A stretch of DNA of 64,000 nt, from contig WHUX01000015.1 of NCBI GenBank assembly GCA_015179025.1, forward strand, positions 496,001 through 560,000, written 5' to 3'. Position numbers and translations under genes: made by a program. Of the stretch, positions 48,526 to 60,439 are shown piece by piece; position 1 is the stretch's first letter, and every line of letters begins with the position of its first letter. The stretch comes from Terfezia claveryi. Lineage: Eukaryota > Ascomycota > Pezizomycetes > Pezizales > Pezizaceae. The notes below the pieces were generated by a model. It saw nothing but the letters and a program-made list of their open reading frames with translations, was not told where the DNA came from and did not search any database.

Positions 48526-50325
48526 CTTGTCCTTTCAGCGTCGTTTGTCCTGTCCAGTCTCGACGCTACAATTCTGACGAGACAGGATTCCAAAGGCAAA
48601 GCCCGCAGATACGCTACGTATGATTTGTGTATGTATGTAATAGAAATGATCAAGATTTGGCTTAGACCAATCCGGGCGGCACAGAAGCAGACCAGAGCCT
48701 CCAAAAAGCAAGGGGGGATGGACTTTTCGGCTTGCCTTTTGGCCTTACACTTGCAAATATGTGACTTGAGATATTGGAGTATATGAGGGAAAAAAGAATG
48801 ACCTCGGGTTTGACGGGATGGGACGGGACGGGATGGAATGGAATGGGATGGGATGGGATGGGATGGGGTTGGGGGAGGAATTGAGGGAAAGAAGCGGAGA
48901 GGGCTCTGGAACGGGGGTTTTATTCGGTTCCTAGATTCTTCCTTCGTCGATCTTGTAGGAAAATGCAGGGTCTGCGATGGATGCTGCGGGGTATCGATAG
49001 ATCGTATGAGAGTGTGCTAGATGAATATGTGCAGGGGCGCAAGAGGGTCAGGTACAATACAGTACTTATGCGCACACCGGGGGGTGGGGGGGGGGGGCAG
49101 GCAGCCTTTTTGAATGAAATGGCATGAAGCGAAAGGATGATGCGAGCAGTGGATTATTCGTTGGTCTGGCTTGTCGTTTGGTGTGGATTTTGAGAGAACA
49201 AACGTTTCTATCTTTTTTTAAAAGTATATGTACATGGCCACATGTGTGTGGGAGAGGCCGGGGGCGCGCGGGCTTGGGCGTGAGTTGTGTCATTTGGAAA
49301 AAAATGAACCACCAAGGTGTCCGCGCTGAACCAAGAGCGAAGGCCGGATTGAGACAGACGCCTTGCACGCGCAAGGCCACCTGGTGCGGTGTATTCTGGG
49401 GGCGGGGGGTGCCAACCAGACTAGCGGGGGGAAGGCAAAATGGCATTTTGGCATTGTGGTATTTTGGTATATATATACTTATATATATATATATTTAAAT
49501 GTGTTGCTGTATGTACAGTATATATCAAGTTGGATGGTTGTTTGGTAGCTTCGTAGAGAGCCTAGAGAGTGTTATACAATAGACAGCAAAATTGCATGGA
49601 ATATGCATAGTACATACATATGATAAAATGAGATGCTGCACTGTACTTTACTCTACAGTAGTGTACCTACAATACCTTACCTGTGAAACCGGTCGACGCG
49701 AAGATTCGGCTTGCGTGGTGAGTTGGTGGGGATTATTCCGTGCCCTGTTTCTCCGTATTCGTGCTTATGCATGCCCTGGCTCAAGGACCTTGGGGGGGAG
49801 TAGGTACGTGCCTGATGGATGTATTATATATATATATTAAATGTGTACCAGGTGTAGAGAGAGAGGGAGCCTCGAGGCTTGAAGATATTTAAATATTCAT
49901 GTACGGTGGAGGTGATGTTCTTCTACGCGGAGACGGCTGCAGGCGCGTAGCGCCTTGAAGTGACACACATTATTTATTTATTATAAAACAGGGTCATGCA
50001 AACTCCCACTTGAGAGATATTCGCTATGACGAAGTTAAAGTATGCGCACGTATATACATCTATATACGTATACACTTCTGTAGATGTGCAAATTATCTTG
50101 GAAAACCGGAATCTACCTCACGCCGTAAACCCCCCCCACAAAAGGCTCGCTCGCTGCTCGTGGATATATATCTTCTATGTACAAGTAAACACATTCCAGT
50201 GCCCCACTACCTACCTATATGCCATGTGCATTATAGAGCCTACGAGGCCCCCTTGGTTTTGCATTTCGTCATTCATTCTCATTACCCTCAATTCTCAATC
50301 CCCAACCCCAAACCTCAAACCCCCC
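48526..50325. other. Intergenic with simple repeats
   Basis: No gene is supported. GGGAT/GGGAC minisatellite-like units run from about 48818 to 48866. A TA run lies near 49470-49496 and another near 49827-49838. One exact copy of CAACCAGACTA lies at 49413-49423. From 50260 the sequence is C-rich, leading into the 3' end of the nuclease gene. Confidence 0.5.
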
Positions 50326-51449
50326 TCACTTCTTTCCCACGGCTGCTGCCCCCCCCTCCGCCGCCCTCTTAAACTCCCTCACCGTAATCCCACAATCCAC
50401 CTCCCCACACAGCCTCCTCCTCTTGGCCACATCCAACTTGCCCAAGAATTCCAATCCACTCGCCCTCTCCACCACTTCCACGGGCACCTCGAACGCCTTC
50501 AACGGTGTACTATTACTAATCACCTGATTGGGCATCACAAACGCACCCAGAGCCACAGTCCCATCCGCGGTCTTCCCTTCCCCAATGACAATTTTATAAA
50601 AGTGTGTTGGCACGGCTATATTGGGCGGGTTCCCAACGACTTCATATTCCACCTTCCACTTCCCCTCGGGGGTTCGCTGGGGGAGGTATAGGGGACCGGT
50701 GATGATTCGAACAGAGGGGTAATGCTTCACTAGCCGCCGGCAAAAGTCTTCAAAGTGCGCCCAGTAGTCCCGGTTGAATCCGTTGCCGACTTGCGGGCAC
50801 ATGTTTGTAAGGAGGAAGGTTTCGTCCATGGAGGCTTGAGACCACTTTGCGTCGGCCGCAGGGGCTTGGTGGCCCCGGTCGTAACCGGAGCGGAAGTAGT
50901 CTTTGAGTTTTGCGCGGAACTTTTCTGGGACTGAAACGGAGGGGGGGTTAGGGGTTAGGGTGCCTAGGTAATATGGTGTCCCTTTCGAAGGGGAGGGAGC
51001 TACATACTTGCTTCATCTTCGGTGAACGCACTGTTCTTCCGATCGCCGTTTTCGAGCAACAGCGATTCAGCAGTAATGTGCTCTGCCACCCAGGCGGGAT
51101 TCCTCATCCGTCGGTCGTAGCCCGAGACGAAGGCAGAGCGGTTGCCCATGTCGGCTATGGGCCCGGGAAAGCCTGCTCGTCGTACTGGTTTAGCCCAACC
51201 GATCCACTCTCAAACTATGCTCTCCCAATAACAGTGCGCTTCGGTGTGTTTACCATACTGGAAAATCCCCGCAGGATTCACAAGAAGCTCCGGCTTCGCA
51301 GTGGCTCCGGGCGCGGGCGCAGGCCGAGGGATAGTGCCTGGTGGGGGGTAAAAGCCACCGGTGGAAGCGCGGGAGTTGAGGAAGAATGCAGTTGCTAGGG
51401 CTCCCGTCACAGCGCCAGCAGCGGCGGCCAAGATAGTACGGGCGGGCAT
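50326..51449 (-). CDS. NUC1: Mitochondrial DNA/RNA endonuclease G homologue
   Basis: A sugar-nonspecific nuclease of the beta-beta-alpha-metal family, located in mitochondria and released in cell death in yeast. Three exons (51449-51254, 51172-51008, 50930-50326) give 321 residues, phases closed. The N-terminus (PARTILAAAAGAVTGALATAF) is a hydrophobic, Arg-started targeting or anchor sequence. The catalytic motif YDRGHQAPAADAKWS places the general base at H141. The metal-binding Asn lies in LTNMCPQVGNGFNRDYW, on the characteristic helix. The start codon is chosen because the earlier in-frame ATG adds a segment with no presequence character. The second intron contains two telomere-like TTAGGG-type units. 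Confidence 0.95.
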
Positions 51450-52159
51450 CGCGTTTCGGCGTTTTGTTCGATCGAGAAGCTTAACCTTTGGTGTTTTTGA
51501 AAGAGTAAATAGCTCGTGGGGGGAAAGCTTCACTGAGTTGGGACAGAGGCTTGGCAGGTGCCTGTCACATTACCAGATGTAAATACTGTACATCAAGACG
51601 TGTCACGATTCAGGGAGCCCCAAAAGGCCCCATGAGTATATCCACTACAAGTCAAGCGAAATACTGCCGGTAAAACAACAGACCTGTTAGACATTCCACG
51701 TAAGTAGAGTAAAGTCGGTAAATCGTTGGAGTGAAGAATACCTCTGCTCGTAGCAGTTACCCTGAACTCCAACCCCCAGCTATGGCCGATTGCATTTGCA
51801 ATGGAAGAATTAATTGCAAATGCCATCGGAACCAAGGTGGTGTCACGAGGCATCCGTCTATCGTAAACTAATTTTCATCGCCTGGATGGGGGCTTTACTT
51901 CACGAGAGCGCTTCTGCATCTATGCACTCGTAATGAACTTCCCACAGACATGACAATCCACAGGACGCTTATAAAATACTACACAATATTATCCTTTATA
52001 AAAAGAAACCAACCCACAAACATTACATGCAAGCATAAAAACAGACAAGAAGGATACACTTTCTACCACTATCAATCACGCCTCCCCCCACAGACAGATA
52101 ACCCCAACTCCCTCACACCCCCACCAACTCGCCTCCCGCCCCACGCCGCTTCTCGAGCT
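51450..52159. other. Intergenic between NUC1 and the lectin gene
   Basis: The left part is the NUC1 promoter. An AT-rich centre near 51960-52040 precedes the 3' end of the lectin gene. I find no further gene. Confidence 0.5.
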
Positions 52160-53521
52160 TCAAAACCTCGAACCCCTCATGTTCACTCTGTACGCCACCC
52201 ACCCAAAATACCCACCCACACAAACCACGGTAAACAGTACAAATTTCACAAAGAACCACCCCCACCCACCGCTCGCACTCGACTGATTACTTCCCATTGG
52301 CCTGGGGTTACCCGCCGGGTTTGTGTGCTTGTTTGATTTCGTGCTGTAGAGGTTCTTCGCGGAGATGGAGATGATGTCGTGGTTATCTAGTACGCTAGGT
52401 TAGTAACAAATACCTCATTCAGTTTAGAGGCCGGGAGGTTGTTACCAGAAAGCTCTCCACAGTGTGCTGAGAATCCAAGGTAAGATACTGTAGGAAGAGT
52501 TACGTTTGGAATATTAAAACACGTAATCCAGGTCGTCTCGTCCTTGTATTGGAGTTCGAGTTGGAGGTAGTTTTCTTGGAAGTACGTCAGGCGGAGCTTT
52601 GTGGGGGTGGCGCTGCCGCGGATGCCGCGCGCGGAGCAGCCCGCGGCTTCTTGGTCCTTGCCATCGTTGCCGTGGTTGTAAGAGGTGTGGCCATCACCTG
52701 TTTGGTGTCAGTTATCGATTCATGTATATCAAACTAGTTGATGGGGTTGGGGTTGGGGAGGTTTACCAAGCATAGCCATAACGTAAGGAAATACCGTCCC
52801 AGGACGGTTGTTCTTGTAAGTATCGATGAAAATGCCTAGTCCCTCGAAGTTATCCTGGGAGCCAAAGACGGGGCCTTCAATGGCGCGTTGCTTGGTCACC
52901 CAGAGGGCTAGACCGTCGCCGTAGAGGTGACCGTTGCCATGGATTTTGAATTCGACTTCGAGCTATGAGATGGGAGGTTCAATTGAGTGGATTACTCGCG
53001 CAGAGGTGGGGGAGGGGAGAGGAGGGGATATATAAATACCTCCCAGTTTGTAGCGGTGAGAGGGAGTCGTGACCAGAGCCAGCCACCTTGCTCTTGTCGG
53101 TCACCAGTTAGACGGATGTATCTGTTCTCTCGGTGAGGGGCTCTAAGTTAGCACAACCACACGCTAGGTTACTCCACCTCTGCCTGCTTTTCTCAATATG
53201 AAGATCAGGGAACTCACGAATCCGTCCTAATCACCGTGTCTCCACCCCAATCGAACCATCTGCTCTGTAAATCCGAGTCGAGGTATGGCTATCCCAGCAA
53301 TGGCATAACATAATATGTCAGAAAAATTGCCCACCACAACCACAACCCCCCCATCGCCTAAGCTCCCCTCGGGACCAACTAACCTGGTACAAACTATGCG
53401 TCCGCAGCGGTACCGACTTGATATCTGGATCATTCCGATGCTGCGCTCTCGCCAACCCCCCACCTAACCCCAATGCCAGTAGCGCCATAAGAGCCGAGCT
53501 CCAGCTCGATAAGTCCTTCAT
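52160..53521 (-). CDS. L-type lectin cargo receptor (VIP36/Emp47-like)
   Basis: A type I membrane lectin that binds high-mannose glycans on cargo between ER and Golgi. Six exons (53521-53384, 53288-53218, 53121-53040, 52962-52767, 52697-52446, 52386-52160) give 321 residues, every phase closed. A signal peptide ends near ALGLGGGLARAQ (residues ~10-26). The lectin domain follows, with HSLYQPYLDSDLQSRWFDWGGDT and carbohydrate and calcium-site segments (GDGLALWVT, GIFIDTYKNNRPG, YNHGNDGK). One transmembrane helix (FVKFVLFTVVCVGGYFGWVAY) lies near the C-terminus, followed by the short tail RVNMRGSRF. The tail lacks an evident KKxx signal. TIM13 starts 325 bp away in the opposite direction, so the two genes may share a promoter region. 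Confidence 0.93.
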
Positions 53522-53845
53522 TTTCTGGTTGCCGGTGATGTTGCTCCTCTCGTTCGTTCGACTCGAATTCAGAGCCGGGTAAGCTAACTCTGGGATATAA
53601 TAGCCTCTGCTCAAAATGCAACTTTGTATGATCCGAAATGGGACTGCTGCACTGCTGCTGCGTAATTATCACCAACAGGCGCTGGGTATGTTCTGGGTGA
53701 GCTTCTCTATGCCAATTTGGCCTCAACACCCATCCGCCAAGAGTTCGTGGACGCTAAAGTTGCATCGGCAACGTAAAAAAATGCTGGAGCTGGGTGAAGT
53801 CATTATCCCCAGCTATAGACAGACGTTTGCCTACAACAACTAGCC

Positions 53846-54595
53846 ATGGAGCTCTCAAACCCGTTCATCAATGCAAGAACCCCACAGGAGAAGAAGGAGG
53901 TATGTCTCCGTCCGTCTACTTATCGGTCTATTCGCTCCCGGGTCGGTTTCGGCATCCTGGCAGTTGGGGCTGGGGCCGAAAAGGAAGAGGAGGAGGAGTA
54001 AAAGAAGGAATAGGAGGAAGAGGAGAGAACAAGAGCATTGTGGGCGGGTTGGGCACCTGAGCAAGACGGAATTTACCCCTCGGGGGTGTATAATATAATC
54101 GCAACCATAGCTAACTGAGCTAACCAATCCCCCCACCAGGTCGTCATGACCGAGCTCCGAAACCAAGCAAACATACAAAGTTAGTATCTTCACCTCACAA
54201 TCCACTCGCCACAGGCCAATTGCTAACATAAAAGGCTCTTCCAGATACCCGAGTTCTCCTTGAGGTACCAATCAATTCCTCTCCCTGCGAGATCCCCCCC
54301 CCAAAACAATTGCAAACACTGACCTCTACCAGGCCATCAACAACAACTGTTTCGACCGCTGCATCCCCAAGCCCGGGTCTAGCATATCATCTGCTGAGGA
54401 TGTGCGTGCCACAGCTTCCCTACCATTCACCCACTAACCCCATCCATGTTTCTCACCTAGGCTAACAAACCATCCCATCGAAACCACTAGTCCTGCCTAA
54501 AAAAATGCATGGACAAATACATGGCCGCCTGGAACACTGTTTCCAGGCAGTACCTAGCTCGGGCACAGAAAGAGGGCAACGCAGGACAGTATTAG
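53846..54595 (+). CDS. TIM13: Mitochondrial intermembrane-space translocase subunit Tim13
   Basis: A small Tim chaperone that, with Tim8, escorts hydrophobic precursors across the intermembrane space. Five exons (53846-53899, 54140-54179, 54245-54264, 54333-54401, 54491-54595) give 95 residues, the family size, with closed phases. The twin CX3C motif is CFDRC, 14 residues, then CLKKC, followed by KYMAAWNTVSRQYLARAQ, which marks Tim13 rather than Tim8, 9 or 10. Import is by the Mia40 oxidative pathway, as known for the family. Exon 3 is only 20 nt. The gene is divergent from the lectin gene. Confidence 0.94.
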
Positions 54596-55170
54596 AAGGT
54601 TGGGGAACTTGGGAGTTGGTTGATATTGTACAATATAAAATAGAGCCTGGGACAAGAAGAGTCTTGTACAGTACTATATGGATAAATGGCAAAATCCCGA
54701 CCTTTGATGGAAAGTGGGGTACTTGAGCAGACAGAGGCGGAACATATGTGGTCCTGCACATGGGGCTGCTTCCGAAATACAACCTTCATTATCATTAATA
54801 TAGTGCGACCATATCGATAACCCCAGTATTAACGAAATGGAACAACACTGGAGTATCACATCCCCAATAATACTTCAACGATGCTTTATTTTCTTTTATT
54901 TCCTTTTTTTTGTTCAGGGTAAGCAAACTGTTGTCAGCATGACCTATAACCAACCAAAAATCACTACTAAGTAGCAAGCATATCCTCCTCCCTCAAGATC
55001 CCGCAAGAGAGATGAAATTCCTCGCAGGAGTAGATAAAAGTCAATGGATAGATTTACTAATTTTCACAAACAAAAAAAAAAGGCTGCAGCTAACAACGAT
55101 TGCCCCCTGAAGTATATATTACACCCACCAGAAATCCCCCAAAAAATATACTCAAAACACTTATTCTTCT
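54596..55170. other. Convergent intergenic region
   Basis: This is the 3' space between TIM13 (plus) and PEX8 (minus). It contains TATTGTACAATATA-like and TTGTACAGTAC palindromes near 54625-54675 and an A-run at 55072-55081. No gene is seen. Confidence 0.5.
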
Positions 55171-57660
55171 CTACAACTTCGCCAAGACTCCCTGTCTCCC
55201 CCTAGCAGGCGCTTGGGCATGCTCCTTCTTCTCCATCTTTCTCTTCTCCCCTTCCATCAACACCTTTGTCATCTCCTCCTTCCCACCTTCCTCCTCCTCA
55301 CTCTCCTCCTTCCCCCCCTCTTCCTTCTCACTCCCACCACCCTCCCTCCTATCCCCATCAGACCCCTCCACAAGCTCCCTGCCCACCTCACTCCACCACC
55401 TCACACCCACCTCCGCCCTATCCACATCCAATTCCCCGTCCGTCAACACCTCCCAAAATCTCCTTCTTAACCTACCCTTCCCAGCAACATCTTTCACATC
55501 TTTAGCCACTAGCTCCGCGACCGGGGTGAGCCAGCCGGAAAGTGTTTCGGGGAGGAGAAAGGGAAGGGAGTCGATGAGGGCAAGGATGTAGATTTCTTTT
55601 TCCGTGTATGGGGCCGGGGGGGGTGGAGGTGGGGATGATGGTGTTGCGGAGCCAGCTGTCCCGGGTGGAGAGGGGGAGGTAGAAGGATTATTTGGTTCGG
55701 AGGCAGCAATAGCAGCAGCGGATGCTGCAACTGCTGCTACGGCGGCGGCAGGGGTTACACCACCATCCCCTGCTGCCTCGATTAGTGGAGTTTCTGGAGC
55801 CATCTTCGCGCGCTGATACCCAATATTCATCACCACCTCCCCCCTCCCTTGGAGGCGGTTTTCCCCAGGGGGTACTTCGCAAACTTTAACAAGTGTAGAG
55901 AAGGCAAGCCGGAATTGCTTGCGGGAGAGGCCGCCGGGGAAGGAGGAGAAGATCATGCCGGCGTAGAGGGGGAGAACTTCTGTTGCTGGGTCTACTGTTG
56001 TAGTTGGTGTGGCAGATGTGGATGGGGAGGTGGATGAAGGTGGTGCCGGAGCAGCTGCGATGATAGCAAGCATTACTGAATGCGCAGACTCGAACTGGCT
56101 GTGGAGATTTGGGTCCCGGGAGGCGGAGAGGTAGGGGGTACAGATTGGAATGAGGAGGTCGTGGATTAGTGGGGAGGGGAGGATGGGGATTAAGTGTTCG
56201 ACTGTATTGAGGAAGAAAAGATCGTAGGTGCGTAGGAGGAGGGGCGAGGGGATAGTCCCCACTGTGTGTACACAATTAGCCCAAACATGCCTTAGGAGTA
56301 GGCTTTGAGGGGGTAAACAAACCATTCTGCGGGGCCACACTCCTCACCCACCTCTCCGCCTCCTCCTTATGCATCCCCAGGATATCTATGCTACTCATAT
56401 ACACGAAATTATAGCTCGTAAAACCCTGGGTCCCGAGTCTACTCGTGATGAAGTAGAGCCCTCGGAGCATATACAAGACCTTACTAGCGACGACTTTCCT
56501 CCCTTCGTTCCATTCTTCTTCCTTGATCAGACGCGCGGAGACTTCGCTCACCACCAAGACCGCAGTGAACAGGACCATCTTCAAAATCTGCCATACAACA
56601 GGCATTGTCGCTCTGCGGCTTTCGGGGTCGAGAAGCCGGGGCTCATCGACGAGGGATACCCCGCTGAGACGGGTCATGTTCCACTGTGCTGTAAGTGTCT
56701 GGGTAAACTCGTTCATCCGGTCGAGAAGGATATGTATCGACCCCGGGGATTTCGATTCTCGGACACACATGCTTGCGAGCCTGGCGACGGAGGACATTGA
56801 CGTGAACAGCGGTCTAGAGAGTCGATGCTGCAATTCCAACAACGAATTCGACTTTGCCGGCCAGGAAAGCAATCCATCCTTCATTACCACATCATTTTCA
56901 ATCTTACTCAAAAAATACCCCGACTGGAATCCCTCTGAGGAGTAGAATATGCTTCTGACCACTACGAGAAGCAGGGCGTCATAATCAATCAGCATCTTCG
57001 CCCTAGGGGAGAGATGGTTGATCGAGTGGGATAGTATCAAACTCAACACATCCGATTCCAGATCCTTCCCTGGCTTGCTATTCCCCCCCCCGGAGCAGTT
57101 GCAGCAGTAGATCCGCTTTCCACACTCAAATTCACTGCCCTGCAAAATGCATCCTCGAGACTCCTCCTCGTGACCCTCGGGATCAGATATGCGTTCCCCC
57201 CACCACCTACACCCCCCGCTACACCTCCCGTCCCACTCTTCCCCTTCCCGCCCTGCCCATCCCGCCCATCCCGGATCGCACTCAACACACCCCCTAGTAG
57301 TAAGATATGTTTCCACCTCGGCACATTCCGATTCGCGCCCTTGACTACCGCAGTAATCCACTCCTGTACGCCCATAGCACCCGCTTCGCCACGGACTTCA
57401 AGCTCCATTTTGCCGAGGGTTGCGGACTGGAATGTGCCAAAGACCTGGAGCGAAGCATGGAGGGGGTCGGGGGAGGTCCACACTGCGGGGGCTGTGAGAA
57501 TTTGTGTGGTGAGGAGGGTGACGTTGAGGGGGTTCGTGAGGGTGGTGAGGATCGCAGAGCAGGAGGCAAAGAGCCGCGAGTGGGTGGCGAGGGTGGAGGA
57601 GGGAGTGTAGGGCTGGAGAAGGGCGCGGAGGATGTTGTCGAGGCGGGGATCGGAGGGCAT
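55171..57660 (-). CDS. PEX8: Peroxin 8, intraperoxisomal import factor
   Basis: A peroxin on the lumenal side of the peroxisomal membrane that links docking and RING complexes in matrix-protein import. The exons are 57660-57136, 57073-56323 and 56261-55171, about 788 residues. Fungal Pex8 features I recognise include SIFYSSEGFQSGYFLSKI, YFITSRLGTQGFTSYNFVYM, YDLFFLNTVEHL and LALIDSLPFLLPETLSGWL. The protein ends in AKL, a type-1 peroxisomal targeting signal, as known for Pex8. The first junction is uncertain. The frame changes next to a run of nine C (57083-57091). A 62-nt intron from GTGAAT to GCAAG restores it, but a homopolymer error would too. The C-terminal 60 residues are E/K-rich. Confidence 0.85.
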
Positions 57661-58158
57661 TGTGGTTGCGAATTGGGGGAAGGTTTGAACTTGGGTTCGG
57701 GCTGTACGCCTGCTGGGCCGCCTTGCTTCGGTTTTAGACTATTATCTATTCTCGTGCAACTCCTGTCCAGATATGGTGGATTCTGTTGTCCGCGATTGTG
57801 TTTGCTTGTGCGATAGGTATCGCCAATTATTAAGGGGGCAGCTTAGGCGGGTTGCTGTCGCTGTGTAACCGCGAGCGAAGCTGTTTATTTTTTTTCCCCC
57901 GAGCTGAGCTCCCAATTGTTTATTTACAGGTGCCAAGACCTCCCGGGCTCACGGGCAGAACAAACAAATACAAAGGTGATGTGGAGTGGATTATATCAAA
58001 ACAATGATTAAAGTATTATGTGCTACGATGGTTGTGGCAATGCAGGACTTCCGACTTCCCAAAACTCCGCGGCCGCGGTATGGCGAGAAAAGGTCGTATA
58101 CATGGAGCGAGCTCACTATACGTGGAAAGGTAGAATATACCTCGAAATCAACGGCATC
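57661..58158. other. Intergenic between PEX8 and STE14
   Basis: This short region holds the PEX8 promoter and the STE14 3' end. I see no additional feature. Confidence 0.5.
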
Positions 58159-59063
58159 TTAGCGGATGAATGGAATGCCCACCCTCGTGGCAGCTCTGTA
58201 TGTAACGTATTCCCTGCCGAAAAAGCCCACTAGGTATCTCTCCTCGGCTGCCCCGAGTTTCCGTCAGCCATACGAGGCATCACGTGAGCATCACCCAGAC
58301 TTACATTCAATTCTATCGTGAAAAAACTTCCACAGCACTACTGCATATCCTATGAAGCATACCGGGTTCGCTAGCATGAGCTGCGTCCCCAGGCCCCACC
58401 AAAAGAAGCCGAAGTATGAGGGATGCCTGAACCATGAATAGACGCCATGCTTGACGAGCGTGTGCCCAGGTCGCAGCTGGCGCTGGACGAGATGGTTGAA
58501 GTTTGTGCCGGCGTGAGCCATCGCTAGGGTCCGGATGACCTGCCCGATGGCGATGAGGGCGAGGCCGGGTATGGTGCAGAAGAGGGAAACGCGCTGCTTG
58601 AAACTGGGGAAGATGTAGAGCTCGATCAGAGCTTCTAGGATGGCGGCACCATGGGCGATGTTGTATGCGGAGCCATTGACGGAGAGGAGGAATGCTGTTG
58701 CGGGTGTGAGCTAGCTTGAGTAGAGAGAGAGTACATTGCTTAGGTTGCAGGTGCAGGTGTCCTACATGATGTTCTAGCATTTGGTGTATTGTACCTGGCC
58801 GTCGCCCAAAACTCGAGCAGGTGGAAGAGCGAGAGCAGAAAGAGGAAGAAGGGCAGCTGAAAGTATCTGACGGCGAAGGAGAGAAACAGGCACAGGCCCG
58901 CCGCGAAACCAAGGCAGGCGGCCCGCATGGCGATTCCCGAGAGGGAGTGGGGCCCGCCGGGGTACATATTGTAGGCCAATTGGGGGGGATCGCTGTGGTG
59001 CTCTGGAGTGATGGTGAACGGGTGCGAAATCACCGGGGAGTCTGGGTGTGAGTGGCAGTCCAT
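58159..59063 (-). CDS. STE14: Protein-S-isoprenylcysteine O-methyltransferase
   Basis: An ER membrane enzyme that methylates the C-terminal prenyl-cysteine of Ras, Rho and a-factor-type pheromones, the last step of CaaX processing. Three exons (59063-58766, 58694-58305, 58247-58159) give 258 residues, all phases closed. Several membrane helices (for example FFLFLLSLFHLLEFWATA) precede the catalytic C-terminal half with GHTLVKHGVYSWFRHPSYFGFFWW and FFHDRIESEERYLVGFFGREYV, the ICMT cofactor-binding signatures. The first intron ends at GCAACAG, giving RTSSFLLSVNGSAYNIAHG, which fits the family better than the nearer TAG acceptor. An ATG three codons upstream (59072) is also possible. CEG1 lies divergently 1.4 kb away. 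Confidence 0.93.
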
Positions 59064-60439
59064 GGTCCGCAAAGAAAGTGCGTGTTGAGGGATGGTGGTG
59101 GAAAGGGAGGGGTATACTGGGGTGCGGTTGGCTCCTGGTATGTGGTACCTATGTACTTTACATACAGAGTATGTACTACTGGAGGTACTGTACTGTCGTA
59201 GTTCTCGCAGTGCTGCGTACTGTACTCTGTAGGTAGGTAGTCCTCAACGGCCGGACGGGGGGTTTCAGCTGAGGATTCGATCGCGAATATGGCGATGGCG
59301 TACAGTTTAAAAGAAAAAAAAAATAATAAAAATAATAACACATAACGGGGCAGCAAGCCTGTGGTTTATGCACTCTGATGTCGTGCGTTCGTCCATCTTT
59401 GGTATCGTACTCTGATTCGGGCGATCCTGCCCATGACGTTGAGGTTTGGTCAGGCCCATAGAGTTACATTATTATATACCAATCACTGCATATACTGCAT
59501 ATACAGTACAGTATCATTGGATAGAGAGTGTGCATTGAAAGGTTGCACAACTCTGGGCCCATCAAAACATGACTGAATTAATAAAAATGGTACCGGTACT
59601 TGTAACTAAGGATCGCAAAATGTGTAAGACGGCAGGGAGGTGGGAGGAGGGAGGTGGGAGGAGGGAGGTGGGAGGGGGGCCCTGGAGGGAGGTGGGAGGG
59701 GGGCCCTCCAATGAGACGGTGTAGATAAGGATCAATCTTTCAACACAAGATTGCTACTTGTTACATATGTACTGTACATACATACTGTACATACATACTC
59801 TGCATACACGTACTCTACATACATACTGTATATACTCATACAGGCGTCGATGGATGTACCAGAGCCAGTACCAGGAAGTTTCGTGCCTTTTTTTTTTTTT
59901 TGGTATGGTTCGGATTTCTGCCATGCATCAATCTATCTGGCTCTGGATGGGGGGGAAATCTTATGCTAGAGCAAGGGAATGGGCAAACACAAGTATCGGT
60001 GAGCCATACATACTACTACTGTGACGTATAATCTTCATCGCTAGACTATCGCCAGACTATCGCCCGGACGGACAGGACAGACGGACGTGGACGTAGCCCT
60101 GGGCTTTTCTCTTTGTTCCGTCTTCGTTACACCCACCCTATACATAGTGTACTTACCCAGGATCACCCCATTCATTGGCTTGCGAACCACCCGAAACTGT
60201 GCGCGCCTGCAGCTGTCGACGATCATCCCTTGCGAGGTTCCTCGGCTTCCTGCCGCCAACTATCGACATCCACTCCACTGGATAAACCCCCTCACCACAC
60301 TGGCACTTGCCGGCTTGCCCCTTATCGCCCACCGCAACAAACGTTCAACAGTCGAGTAGTTCCCGGGTGTCAGCTCTCAGATCAATATACAAAACAAAAC
60401 CGGTCACTTCACAACATACTAGTTAGGCACTCGTCAAAC
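59064..60439. other. Divergent promoter region of STE14 and CEG1
   Basis: No gene is seen. A G-rich minisatellite lies at about 59636-59707. TACATAC/TACTGTAC repeats run near 59760-59840, a T-run lies at 59889-59900, and a small CAGACTATCGCC duplication occurs near 60043-60063. Confidence 0.5.
59636..59707 (+). repeat. G-rich minisatellite, GGGAGGTGGGAGG units
   Basis: About five imperfect GGGAGGTGGGAGG(A/G) units, two of them followed by GGGGCCCT. G-runs of three to six occur throughout, so quadruplex formation is conceivable in the STE14/CEG1 intergenic space. Confidence 0.85.
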
